DNA of 64,000 nucleotides from a virus. Location: positions 186,001 through 250,000 of the IMG/VR virus record IMGVR_UViG_3300011113_000805. One strand, written 5' to 3'. This document shows positions 37,826 to 45,622 of this stretch, in pieces (the stretch's first letter is position 1; every line of letters begins with the position of its first letter). A program made the position numbers and the translations under genes. Under the pieces are notes generated by a model that made no database searches, was not told the DNA's origin, and worked only from the letters and a program-made list of their open reading frames with translations.

Positions 37826-38329
37826 CTATTTTTCGGACCGCAGATGCTCCACCAGCCACTGAGCTTGGACTTCGTACGAAGCAGTCTGAGTAGCCCGAGT
37901 AACCCAAGCAGTCCGAGCAGCAGCCCGAGTAGCCCAAGCAACAGCCTCAGCAGCAGCCCAAGCAGCCCCAGCAACAGCCTCAGTAGTAGCTCCAGCAGCC
38001 CAAGCAACAGCCTCAGCAGCCTGAGCAGCCCCAGCAGCCCGAGCAGCAGCTTCCAGCTCCTCAGGAGTAACACTCTGCTGGTCCTCCAGCCACCGGTCCA
38101 CCAAGGACAGGGCATGTGTCACCTTCAGGTCAGGCTCATCCACCAGTCGAGCCAGCATCTTACCAGCGCACCACCGAGCAAAGGCGACCAAGTCTCGGCG
38201 GGTGATGATGCCAATGTGCTTCCTATCTTGAAGAAGAATGCAATTGAGCTGAAGGTTTCGTGTCAGCTCTGCCTCAGACAGAGTCGTCTGCTGGCCGGTG
38301 GCAGGATCGATCAGTGTGTATTGGGCCAT
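37826..38329 (-). CDS. Alanine-rich family protein, copy 10
   Basis: 167 residues. Standard N-terminal domain with a variant loop (LQDRKHIGIITRRDLV, the invariant His before RDLV replaced by Arg). Ala segment rich in Thr and Val (AWATRAAARTAWVTRATQTA). Tail HLRSEK, as in copy 14 and the remnant at 39578. Confidence 0.8.
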   Translation of the reverse strand: MAQYTLIDPATGQQTTLSEAELTRNLQLNCILLQDRKHIGIITRRDLVAFARWCAGKMLARLVDEPDLKVTHALSLVDRWLEDQQSVTPEELEAAARAAGAAQAAEAVAWAAGATTEAVAGAAWAAAEAVAWATRAAARTAWVTRATQTASYEVQAQWLVEHLRSEK

Positions 38330-38352
38330 GTCAAATCTCCGTGATGAGACCT

Positions 38353-38380
38353 GTTATTTCAGTACCGGCACTTTGTACAG
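38353..38380 (-). promoter_or_regulatory. Class II phage promoter
   Basis: Minus strand CTGTAC-N16-AATAAC, then AGGTC; ahead of copy 10. Confidence 0.7.
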
Positions 38381-38403
38381 GTCCTGGGAGCAAATAGTCG
38401 AAA

Positions 38404-38946
38404 CTATTTTCCGGACTGGAGGTGTTCAACCAGCCAACATGCTTGGGCTTCATATGAAGCAATCTCAGTAGCCTCAGCAGCCCAAGCAGCCCGAGCAGCA
38501 GCCCAAGCAGCCTGAGCAGCAAACCGAGCAGCCTCAGCAGCAGCCCAAGCAGCCTCAACAGCCCAAGCAGCCCGAGCAGCAGCCCAAGCAGCCCCAGCAA
38601 CAGCCTGAGCGGCAGTCCAAGCAGCAGCCTCAGCAGTCCGAGCAGCCCAAGCAGCATCAGCAGCAGCTTTCAGCTCCTCAGGAGTAACACTCTGCTGATC
38701 CTCCAGCCACTGGTCGACCATGGTCAGAGTATGTGTCACCTTCAGGTCAGGCTCATCCACCAGTCGAGCCAGCATCTTACCAGCGCACCACCGAGCAAAG
38801 GCGACCAAGTCTCGATGGGTGATGATGCCAATGTGCTCCCCATCTCGAAGGAGGATGCAGCCAATCTGGAGGTTTCGGGTGAGCTCTACCTCAGACAGAG
38901 TCGTCTGCCGGCCGGTGGCAGGATCGATCAGTGTGTATTGGGCCAT
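38404..38946 (-). CDS. Alanine-rich family protein, copy 11 (longest)
   Basis: 180 residues. The Ala segment is about 70 residues with repeating AAWAAARAAWAVEAAWAAAEAARFAAQ units. Otherwise standard: LLRDGEHIGIITHRDLV, VDQWLEDQQSVTPEELKAA and CWLVEHLQSGK. The longest expansion in the family. Confidence 0.8.
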   Translation of the reverse strand: MAQYTLIDPATGRQTTLSEVELTRNLQIGCILLRDGEHIGIITHRDLVAFARWCAGKMLARLVDEPDLKVTHTLTMVDQWLEDQQSVTPEELKAAADAAWAARTAEAAAWTAAQAVAGAAWAAARAAWAVEAAWAAAEAARFAAQAAWAAARAAWAAEATEIASYEAQACWLVEHLQSGK

Positions 38947-38969
38947 GTCAAATCTCCGTGATGAGACCT

Positions 38970-38997
38970 GTTATTTCAGTACCGGCACTTTGTACAG
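38970..38997 (-). promoter_or_regulatory. Class II phage promoter
   Basis: Minus strand CTGTAC-N16-AATAAC, identical in spacer to the element at 38353-38380; ahead of copy 11. Confidence 0.7.
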
Positions 38998-39019
38998 GTC
39001 CCGGGAGCAAATAGCTGAA

Positions 39020-39505
39020 CTATTTTCCGGACTGGAGGTGCTCAACAAACGTTTGTGCTTGAGCTTCATAAGTGATGATAGCATGATAATCAAGTGACCA
39101 GGCTATTTCAGCAATAATCTCCAAGGCCCAATTAGCATTGGCAATAACCCGCACCGGAGAAGCAATAATCCAATCCGGTGACCATATAGAAGTCTCACCA
39201 TTGGTGATCACATATCCTGCAATGAAGTCAAGTTGTTCACAGGACAGGCTATTTGGATCCTCTAACCATTGATCGGCTAGCTGTATAGCATACAAAGAAT
39301 CTGGTTCCGGTAGTTCGATCATCCGATTCTTTATCACATCTGCACACCGTCGAGCGAAGACGACCAAGTCTCTATATGTAACGACACCAATATGGTTATT
39401 CCCTTGAAGAAGAATGCAATTAAGCATAAGATTTTGCAATAGCTCGGTTTTAGGTACAGTTTTGCTAAAGCCTGTGAAAGGATTGATTAGAGTGTAATGG
39501 ATCAT
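39020..39505 (-). CDS. Alanine-rich family relative with low alanine, copy 12
   Basis: 161 residues: HYTLINPFTGFSKTVPK, HIGVVTYRDLVVFARRC, LADQWLEDPNSLSCEQLDFIAG and EAQAQTFVEHLQSGK are all in register. The middle (VITNGETSIWSPDWIIASPVRV...) is a normal mixed sequence of similar length. The DNA here is AT-richer than its neighbours. Best evidence that the middle is a folded domain that became Ala-rich in the other copies, or the reverse. Confidence 0.8.
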   Translation of the reverse strand: MIHYTLINPFTGFSKTVPKTELLQNLMLNCILLQGNNHIGVVTYRDLVVFARRCADVIKNRMIELPEPDSLYAIQLADQWLEDPNSLSCEQLDFIAGYVITNGETSIWSPDWIIASPVRVIANANWALEIIAEIAWSLDYHAIITYEAQAQTFVEHLQSGK

Positions 39506-39526
39506 AGGAATTCCATGATGAGATCT

Positions 39527-39554
39527 GTTATTACAGTGCCGGCACTTTGTACAG
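39527..39554 (-). promoter_or_regulatory. Class II phage promoter
   Basis: Minus strand CTGTAC-N16-AATAAC with the GTGCCGGCAC palindrome; ahead of copy 12. Confidence 0.7.
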
Positions 39555-39577
39555 GCACCGCGAGCAAATAGTCGAAA

Positions 39578-39717
39578 CTATTTTTCGGACCGCAGATGCT
39601 CCACCAGCCACTGAGCTTGAGACTTGTTGTGCTCCTCATCTCGAAGGAGGATGCAATCCTGCCTGAGGTTTCGTGTCAGCTCGACCTTGGACAGGTCGCC
39701 CACCGGCCGGGTCAGGC
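39578..39717 (-). pseudogene. Alanine-rich family remnant
   Basis: In one frame: RPVGDLSKVELTRNLRQDC, then ILLRDEEH, followed directly by NKSQAQWLVEHLRSEK and a TAG stop. N-terminal and C-terminal family ends are joined, and the THRDLV block, the WLED helix and the Ala segment are deleted. Its 5' end is replaced by the nucleotidyltransferase gene at 39712, pointing to an insertion or recombination event. Confidence 0.7.
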
Positions 39718-40131
39718 CACCCTCTTCGATCCGCCCTTCTTGGGGGCAACCGGGCCGCGGAAGACCAGGGTGTTGACCACTCCCAAGTACCCGATCGGCT
39801 CCCCCTCAGCAGCCTTCTGCATCGCCTCGGAGGCTACCTCGTCGAGGCCTTCGGACCCTGGCACGGAGAATGCCACGTCCACGTCAGAGTCGTCACGGAA
39901 CCTGTTCCTCTCAAGAACGGAGCCGATGATCCACACGGACACCTCCTCCGCTGGGAGGTCGAGGACCTCCGCGGCCAGTTCCTTGAGGGAGGGTGCGGCG
40001 CCGGCCACGGCGCGGATGGCATCCTTTCTGTACGCGTCGAGGTCGGGGTCTTGGGAGGCAAGGACCTCGTTGAGGGAATGTGTCACTTCTTCACGGATGA
40101 TAGACTTGAGCTTGGATAACTTTATCTTCAT
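39712..40131 (-). CDS. Tagged minimal nucleotidyltransferase
   Basis: 139 residues from ATG 40131. Tag MKIKLSKLKSIIREEVTHSLNEV with the L-N-E site. The body has the polymerase-beta-like minimal nucleotidyltransferase pattern: VWIIGSVLERNRFRDDSDVDVAF (about 70-92), giving GS and the D-x-D metal ligands. Such domains transfer NMP groups to protein, antibiotic or RNA substrates. GC-rich and embedded in an alanine-rich family remnant, so probably a late arrival. Inferred role: injected AMP/NMP-transferase. Confidence 0.75.
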   Translation of the reverse strand: MKIKLSKLKSIIREEVTHSLNEVLASQDPDLDAYRKDAIRAVAGAAPSLKELAAEVLDLPAEEVSVWIIGSVLERNRFRDDSDVDVAFSVPGSEGLDEVASEAMQKAAEGEPIGYLGVVNTLVFRGPVAPKKGGSKRVA

Positions 40132-40220
40132 GGGCAATAAGTATGTCTGCCGCCGAGAAACCCATTAAAGAATAAAAGCGGGTCAAGTCGTGCGGGCTGT
40201 TTGGAGCAACTTTTGTATCT

Positions 40221-40703
40221 TTATTGACCAGACTTCAGGTGTTCCACAAACCACTGTGCCTGAGACTTGTAAGAAAGCCCACGATCCTCAGCAGACCGAG
40301 CAACATCAGCAGCAGCCTCAGCAGCGTCAGCAGCATCAACAGCAGCCCAAATAGCCTCAGCAGCAGCCCAAGCAGCCCGAGCAGCAGCCTCAGCACCAGC
40401 CCGAGCAGCAGCCTTAGCAGCGTCTTTCAACTCCTCAGAAGTGATGCTTAGCTCATCATCCAGCCACTGGTCGACCATGGTCAGAGCATGCGTCACCTTC
40501 AGGTCAGGCTCATCCACCAGTCGAGCCAGCATCTTACCAGCGCACCACCTAGCAAAGGCGACCAAGTCTCGGTGGGTGATGATGCCAATGTGCTCCCCAT
40601 CTCGAAGAAGGATGCAGTTGAGCTGGAGGTTTCGTGTCAGCTCGACCTCAGACAGAGTCGTCTGCCAGCCGGTGGCAGGATCAATCAAAACATAGTCAGG
40701 CAT
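40221..40703 (-). CDS. Alanine-rich family protein, copy 13
   Basis: 160 residues: DYVLIDPATGWQTTLSE, LLRDGEHIGIITHRDLV, VDQWLDDELSITSEELKDAAKAAARAGAEAAARAAWAA, tail EDRGLSYKSQAQWFVEHLKSGQ. The last third matches copy 9 and the first third matches copy 11, a mosaic. Confidence 0.8.
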   Translation of the reverse strand: MPDYVLIDPATGWQTTLSEVELTRNLQLNCILLRDGEHIGIITHRDLVAFARWCAGKMLARLVDEPDLKVTHALTMVDQWLDDELSITSEELKDAAKAAARAGAEAAARAAWAAAEAIWAAVDAADAAEAAADVARSAEDRGLSYKSQAQWFVEHLKSGQ

Positions 40704-40727
40704 GTCCAGGACTCCGTGATGAGATCT

Positions 40728-40755
40728 GTTATTTCGGCTGAGTCGCTTTGTACAG
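40728..40755 (-). promoter_or_regulatory. Class II phage promoter
   Basis: Minus strand CTGTAC-N16-AATAAC with the spacer of the 25767 element; ahead of copy 13. Confidence 0.7.
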
Positions 40756-40778
40756 GCACCGCGAGCAAATAGTCGAAA

Positions 40779-41270
40779 CTATTTTTCGGACCGCAGATGC
40801 TCCACCAGCCAACGTGCTTGGGCTTCATATGAAGCAATCTCAGCAGCAATCTCGACAGCAGCCCAAGTAGCATGAGCAGCGGCCTGAGCAGCCGTGGTAG
40901 CAGCCCAAGCAGCCCGAGCAGCAGCCCAAGCAGTAGCCCGAGCAGCAGCCCGAGCAGCAGCCCCAGCATCCCAAGCATCAAAAGCAGCAGCTTCCAGCTC
41001 CTCATTGCTGACGCTCTGTTGGTCCTCCAACCACCGGTCGACCAGGATCAAGGCATACTGCGTCTCAGGAGCAGGTGTGCCCTTCACTCGAGCCAGTGTC
41101 TCAACTGCTAGCCATCGAACAAAGACAACCAGATCCCTATGGGTAACAATGCCAATATGCTCATTCTCTCGAGCAAGAATGTCATTGCTGGCTATTTTTC
41201 GTGTTAGATCATGCTCTTGTACAATTTTGTTCATTCCCGTAATGGGATTAATTAGTGTATACTCTGTCAT
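40779..41270 (-). CDS. Alanine-rich family protein, copy 14
   Basis: 163 residues, the last of the run. Diverged N-terminus (EYTLINPITGMNKIVQEHDLTRKIASNDILARENEHIGIVTHRDLV), Ala segment like copy 8 (AFDAWDAGAAARAAARATAW) and tail HLRSEK like copy 10. The promoter is not class II: TTGTAA-N18-TATAAT lies upstream at about 41285-41320. Confidence 0.8.
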   Translation of the reverse strand: MTEYTLINPITGMNKIVQEHDLTRKIASNDILARENEHIGIVTHRDLVVFVRWLAVETLARVKGTPAPETQYALILVDRWLEDQQSVSNEELEAAAFDAWDAGAAARAAARATAWAAARAAWAATTAAQAAAHATWAAVEIAAEIASYEAQARWLVEHLRSEK

Positions 41271-41336
41271 GGCATTTTCCTTAAAGGATTATACCAATCA
41301 AGGTCTCACATTTACAAATTTGAACACCTAACGCTT

Positions 41337-41933
41337 TCACTCGAACTTAATCAATCCCAAACCGGTGAGAGCATCGATGGTTGGTGTTCCTTTCTTTCTA
41401 TAAACTTTGGAAAGTGGTGATCCCTGCCACGTTTCGCCAGGCTGTAGTTTCGCATTAGATGACCTTTGAATACAGTCATCCTCTTCTATGTCAGGTGTGA
41501 TTGTGCCTGGCTTTGAATCAAGCTGTTGATAATGAACATCCGAACGATTGTCATAGTAATACTGCCATACCCTTTTTGCATCAGGTGAAATAATTTTTCT
41601 GTCAGACATCAAGCCAGCAGGACCGGCCAGCTCCATAGCTATATCATAGAGGAGTGGACCCAGCCCGCGGATTCTTGTGTCAGAAGTGTTAACTTCGTAT
41701 GCACCTAAGCAATTCCCGTAGTCTGGCATAGGACGAGCCATTGACAAGGTTCCAACTGAATTGTAGGCATCTTCGAATTTCTCAGCTATAATACGATACC
41801 CGCCTAGTCCAAATTTTGTTTTTGTTACTTTAAAATGTATTCCAAGTTCTGCAGCTTTCTTCGGGGTTAGTGCTGCCTCGACAAGAAGGGTCTCACGGAT
41901 GAGCTGTCGAAGCCTATGCTCAGTGATTCTCAT
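41337..41933 (-). CDS. Tagged protein of the GPLLYDIAME family
   Basis: 198 residues from ATG 41933 (ATGA overlap). Tag MRITEHRLRQLIRETLLVEA with the L-V-E site. The body starts LTPKKAAELGIHFKVTK and contains GLGPLLYDIAMELA, LMSDRKIISPDAKRVWQYY, QQLD and EEDDC in the same order as 14439 and 44063, then a C-terminal LSKVYRK and TIDALTGLGLI. Last gene of the four-gene operon starting at 44029. Confidence 0.8.
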   Translation of the reverse strand: MRITEHRLRQLIRETLLVEAALTPKKAAELGIHFKVTKTKFGLGGYRIIAEKFEDAYNSVGTLSMARPMPDYGNCLGAYEVNTSDTRIRGLGPLLYDIAMELAGPAGLMSDRKIISPDAKRVWQYYYDNRSDVHYQQLDSKPGTITPDIEEDDCIQRSSNAKLQPGETWQGSPLSKVYRKKGTPTIDALTGLGLIKFE

Positions 41934-43027
41934 GATACACTCACAATTTCCATCCAGTCGGCCCAAATTGTTCCAAGACCGATGACTTCCTTTTCACTTG
42001 AGAAGTCTTCAAATTCATCAAGGTCCACACCGTAGAAACCCTCAGCATCGAGGAATTTACCAGGATTATTCGCTTTGCTGGCAGCAAAGACTACGGCATA
42101 CAAATTCTTTCCTCTCCTATGCCTATTACGTAATGAGAATTCCTTGGCAATCTCATATGAGGATGACCATGAGGAGGAAAATCTGTCTTCAAGTGGCTTA
42201 ATCTCGAATTTCCCCTTCATCTCCTGCGTCTTGATGCTTGAATCAATTTTCGTGATATCAATCCCCATTCTTTCAAGATCATCGATGTTGAGCAACATTC
42301 CTCGATAGTAGGTACCAGAAGGAGGTTCCATGAAGATGTCTGGGTAGAGGTTGTCCTTTATAAAGCTCATGGCAAGTTGTGATTGCTGGCGAGAAAGGGA
42401 ACGTTTTCCTAAGAAGTGATTACGGATTGAACGAAGAAGGGCGTTCTCAATACTAGTGTTCTTCTCCATTGGAGGAGGACGGGCATTCATCATCTGTCTT
42501 TGCGGTGAGAATGCATACTTGCCAAGTGGGGATTCAGGTGGTGCCTTGGGCTCATATGCAGCCTCATACTCGGCAGCTCTACGACTCTCATCATCAGCTT
42601 CGCGACTTCTCTTCTCCTTTGTGATGGAGTCCGCATCCTTCCGGAGACGGTTTCCCACCCTCTTGATTCCCCTGGAAGCTCTCAGGTTCTTCCTATCATC
42701 GTTGTTGATGAACCTGACAAGCTGTCGGTAGATCCTAGCTAGGAATTTCCCGCCCGGTGTCTCTTTAAGAACGCTGTCGATGACATCATCAGGAGACTCA
42801 TTGGCACCGTAGTCGAACCTGAAACCGGGTACAGACTCCTCGATGATACCAGCAAACTCACCATATGTCGGCCATCGACCGTTGATCACCTCGAAGCTGG
42901 ATCGAATCGTGAACTTCCAATAGTCAAAGACGCCATGGATGGAGTCACCGTCAGAATAGTTGATCCTCGCCTCCGTTAGTAACGTCTCGCGGACGAGCTG
43001 TCGAAGCCTAGACTCAGTGATTCTCAT
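41930..43027 (-). CDS. Tagged ADP-ribosyltransferase-like protein with extra N-domain
   Basis: 365 residues. Tag MRITESRLRQLVRETLLTEA. Residues 21-160 are an additional charged helical domain not found in the paralogs. Residues 165-365 form the catalytic-type domain: Arg242 in TYYRGMLL, SSSW at 284-287 and E345-K-E347 before VIGLGTI, the R-S-ExE arrangement of arginine-specific ADP-ribosyltransferases such as T4 Alt and ModA. T4 Alt is likewise a packaged, injected enzyme with a cleavable N-terminal tag. Substrate unknown. Confidence 0.8.
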   Translation of the reverse strand: MRITESRLRQLVRETLLTEARINYSDGDSIHGVFDYWKFTIRSSFEVINGRWPTYGEFAGIIEESVPGFRFDYGANESPDDVIDSVLKETPGGKFLARIYRQLVRFINNDDRKNLRASRGIKRVGNRLRKDADSITKEKRSREADDESRRAAEYEAAYEPKAPPESPLGKYAFSPQRQMMNARPPPMEKNTSIENALLRSIRNHFLGKRSLSRQQSQLAMSFIKDNLYPDIFMEPPSGTYYRGMLLNIDDLERMGIDITKIDSSIKTQEMKGKFEIKPLEDRFSSSWSSSYEIAKEFSLRNRHRRGKNLYAVVFAASKANNPGKFLDAEGFYGVDLDEFEDFSSEKEVIGLGTIWADWMEIVSVS

Positions 43028-43503
43028 GGCAGCTCTCCCTTGTAATAATGACTTCCTTTATCTTCCGGAAGTTCACTGAGATCTCGTCTCTCACCCTCTC
43101 GGAAGCCAGCAGCAATAAAGGCTCTTTGCGACTCTTTGTTTATATCTGCAATCCAAACCCTTGCTGGTAAATGCGAAGGATCGTTAAAGAACTCACTGAT
43201 TGCCTTTCTTGCATAGCCTTTGCCTCTTGCCGATGGATCGACGTAAATTGCCCCAGCACGCCAATAGCCTCTATCAAATCTAGGAGTCATAAATCCTACA
43301 GGGTTACCGGAATCATCAAGTATTACGAAACGCGCTGCATCCTTTTCAGGCCCCTTTACGAGGTTCAATCCGGCAAACTCAGGATGCCTGTCTGCATCAT
43401 TAAGGAGACTGTTGAGACGTTCTATGCCTTGATTACCAAGTGATGCTGGTTTAGTCAGTTCCTCCCTAATAAGCTGTCGAAGGAGCGTTTCTATGATGTG
43501 CAT
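43024..43503 (-). CDS. Tagged GNAT acetyltransferase
   Basis: 159 residues from ATG 43503. The tag IIETLLRQLIREELTKPAS ends without a clear L-x-E (I-R-E is the nearest). The GNAT fold is clear: NPVGFMTPRFDRGYWRAGAIYVDPSARGKGYARKAI holds motif A, with the acetyl-CoA loop RGKGYA at about 109-114, followed by VWIADINKESQRAFIAAGF. Likely acetylates a host protein or nucleotide after injection, though this is inference. It overlaps both neighbours. Confidence 0.85.
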   Translation of the reverse strand: MHIIETLLRQLIREELTKPASLGNQGIERLNSLLNDADRHPEFAGLNLVKGPEKDAARFVILDDSGNPVGFMTPRFDRGYWRAGAIYVDPSARGKGYARKAISEFFNDPSHLPARVWIADINKESQRAFIAAGFREGERRDLSELPEDKGSHYYKGELP

Positions 43504-43504
43504 T

Positions 43505-44029
43505 CTAATCATTGTCCTTAAATGATAGACTCCTGGTAACACTTGGCATTGTACTTGTCGCTTTCCTGAAAGCATTCATGTATTCTTTTGATGTTACATT
43601 GTGCCGTCTATTTTTGTAATCAGGGAAGCCTTCATCTGCCATCACCCGTTCCATATGAGACTCATCCTCACCGGCCTCCAAGCGAACCTTGTTAAGATGC
43701 TCAATTGTTCCAGTGTATGGACTATATCGACTACTAAATCCAACAAGACTCTTTGTTAGTGTTTGTGCAGGTTCCTGAATCCACTCATCATCACGTTTAA
43801 TGTATTGTTCATAAACTACCCGACCACCGTCATCAGCATTGTCATCCCGTTGCATCTCAATTACACGCGCAATCTGACCTGCATCACCCGAGAATATGAA
43901 TAAGTCTGAAAAGTGCGGTGTGAGAGTCTTTCGAGAACGCTTTAACTTAAAGTCGACTGGAACAACATCACCTTCATGGATGAGCTCTTCCCTAACAATG
44001 CGTCTTAAGATTTTTTCTGAAATTATCAT
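43505..44029 (-). CDS. Tagged protein of unknown function, 174 aa
   Basis: Tag MIISEKILRRIVREELIHEG with the I-H-E site. The body is beta-rich and charged (LFIFSGDAGQIARVIEMQRDD, VVYEQYIKRDDEWI) with a basic C-terminus. No recognised family. First gene of an overlapping operon; ends in TAG two bases above the GNAT start. GCATAGATA motif about 35 bases upstream. Confidence 0.7.
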   Translation of the reverse strand: MIISEKILRRIVREELIHEGDVVPVDFKLKRSRKTLTPHFSDLFIFSGDAGQIARVIEMQRDDNADDGGRVVYEQYIKRDDEWIQEPAQTLTKSLVGFSSRYSPYTGTIEHLNKVRLEAGEDESHMERVMADEGFPDYKNRRHNVTSKEYMNAFRKATSTMPSVTRSLSFKDND

Positions 44030-44058
44030 AGCTACCCTCCTCGAAAATTTATGTCACT

Positions 44059-44067
44059 ATATCTATG
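44059..44067 (-). promoter_or_regulatory. Candidate late promoter motif CATAGATAT
   Basis: Minus strand GCATAGATAT, 30-39 bases upstream of the 44029 start, overlapping the end of the 44063 gene. Confidence 0.5.
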
Positions 44068-44692
44068 CATAAACGATTAGATCAAGCTCGAGCAACGCAT
44101 CAAGGGTAGATGTTTGTCCATCAGCACGTTTGTAAGCTTTAGACAAAGACGACTCAGGCCACATTTCTTCGGTACCATACATGTCATCTGACCATATTCT
44201 TGCGCTGGATTGCACACAGTCGTCTTCTGGGTCTTTTGTCCGAGGTGCCTCTATATCATCGAGTTGTTGTGACCTGATATCAGGCCTTTTGGCATGATAA
44301 TAATCCCAGACACGATGTGCGTTATGAGATACATTTACACGGTCCGAGGTAAGTGGGTCAGGATTGACAAGGTCAATCATAAGGTCATACATAAGTGGAC
44401 CAAGACCATCAATGTATACATAAGATCCATCAATTGACCAAGCACCTAAACATGGATCATTTTCCTTGTGACAAGATAAAAATCCGGCTGTGGTATTATC
44501 ATTTCGATAATATGCTCGGATTTCAATATACTCTGCCTGACGTCTATCTTTGATCTTAAATTTTATGCCTTTTCTTTGTGCATCACTTGGACTTAAAGCA
44601 GCCTCGGTTAGAAGATAAAACTCACGAATGAGTTGACGCAGTTTACGCTCTGCTAGTTTGATGTTGCATCTCAAGTTAGGGATATTTCTCAT
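44063..44692 (-). CDS. Tagged protein of the GPLLYDIAME family
   Basis: 209 residues from ATG 44692. The tag is displaced by about ten residues: LAERKLRQLIREFYLLTEAALSP. The body shares SPSDAQRKGIKFKIKD, GLGPLMYDLMIDLV, LTSDRVNVSHNAHRVWDYY, QQLDD and DDCVQSSA with the genes at 14439 and 41337. Presumed head cargo of unknown activity. Confidence 0.8.
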   Translation of the reverse strand: MRNIPNLRCNIKLAERKLRQLIREFYLLTEAALSPSDAQRKGIKFKIKDRRQAEYIEIRAYYRNDNTTAGFLSCHKENDPCLGAWSIDGSYVYIDGLGPLMYDLMIDLVNPDPLTSDRVNVSHNAHRVWDYYHAKRPDIRSQQLDDIEAPRTKDPEDDCVQSSARIWSDDMYGTEEMWPESSLSKAYKRADGQTSTLDALLELDLIVYA

Positions 44693-44846
44693 GACTATTT
44701 TCCCTTGCCTGTAGTTTGAATAGCTTTTGTTTCTCAAACGTGGGATCTGTCGCATCTGAAGTGTACTGAAGCTCTTGTGTTCTTTTCGCAAATCCCGCAA
44801 AGTCCTCAAGTAGAATTTCATGAATCAGATTTCTAATAGTGTTCAT
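44676..44846 (-). CDS. Small tagged protein, 56 aa
   Basis: MNTIRNLIHEILLED (L-L-E site), then FAGFAKRTQELQYTSDATDPTFEKQ and a charged end. The segment after the tag resembles the start of the larger tagged protein at 58102 (RQGFKSRTSNINY...), so this is a minimal or truncated relative. The ATG overlaps the previous gene's TGA, and the end overlaps the next gene by 17 bases. Confidence 0.7.
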   Translation of the reverse strand: MNTIRNLIHEILLEDFAGFAKRTQELQYTSDATDPTFEKQKLFKLQARENSHEKYP

Positions 44847-45622
44847 GTGATTCTCACAATATACATGTGATCTAGCTTGATAGATCCAATGCTAATAACT
44901 TCTTGCTCACGTGTATAAATGCCTCCTATGCCACCAATGCCATACAATGACTTAGCATCTAAAAACTTATAACGGTTATCAGCAGGTGATGCACAAAGAA
45001 TTACGTTATACAAATGCTTTGAACCTGCAGGCATAGACCAATATCCTCTATTTGCAAATTCGGTGGCAATTTTAGCGCTGATTGTCCATGAAGACACAGG
45101 GCGATTATCCTTATTTGTGATCACGGTATTGGTGTCATATCGTTCAGCAATTTTTCTCAAATCTTCTGTGGTCTCGATTTCAAATGAATCTTTTGCTTCA
45201 AGAGTCTCGACATCAGAAAACAGATTAGGTGGAAGCATTTTTCTTAATGTGTCGATTGATAGCAAAACACCTCTATAGACAACGTCTTCCTCAGGTTCCT
45301 TAAAAACGTCTGAGTATTTTCCTTTTTTCAAGAAATCAGAAACGATGTTGGCATATTCAGAATTTTTTGTAAATGATTGGCTGCTTTCCGGATCGGAGAA
45401 GTGCATATACAAAGACCAAAAGAGTTTTTGTTCGAAATCCGTATTTGGTTCTTGCGGAGGACGTGGTAGAGGTGCCGGGGGCCCTTGACGCTGTGGAGAA
45501 AAAGCGTACCTCCCTAGTGGCTCATCAGCTGTCATATTGGCAAGAGCCTTTTCGTCTGATTCACTCTCAGCCAATAGGATCTGACGTATAATATGACGAA
45601 TGTTTTTCTCACTCATCATCAT
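44843..45622 (-). CDS. Tagged ADP-ribosyltransferase-like protein
   Basis: 259 residues. Tag MSEKNIRHIIRQILLAES with the L-A-E site. A Pro-rich linker (EPLGRYAFSPQRQ...PRPPQEPNT) joins a domain with Arg117 in VVYRGVLL, SSW at 177-179 and E239-Q-E241 before VISIGSI, the R-S-ExE set. AAGGAGGAGTC precedes three ATG codons. Confidence 0.8.
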   Translation of the reverse strand: MMMSEKNIRHIIRQILLAESESDEKALANMTADEPLGRYAFSPQRQGPPAPLPRPPQEPNTDFEQKLFWSLYMHFSDPESSQSFTKNSEYANIVSDFLKKGKYSDVFKEPEEDVVYRGVLLSIDTLRKMLPPNLFSDVETLEAKDSFEIETTEDLRKIAERYDTNTVITNKDNRPVSSWTISAKIATEFANRGYWSMPAGSKHLYNVILCASPADNRYKFLDAKSLYGIGGIGGIYTREQEVISIGSIKLDHMYIVRIT

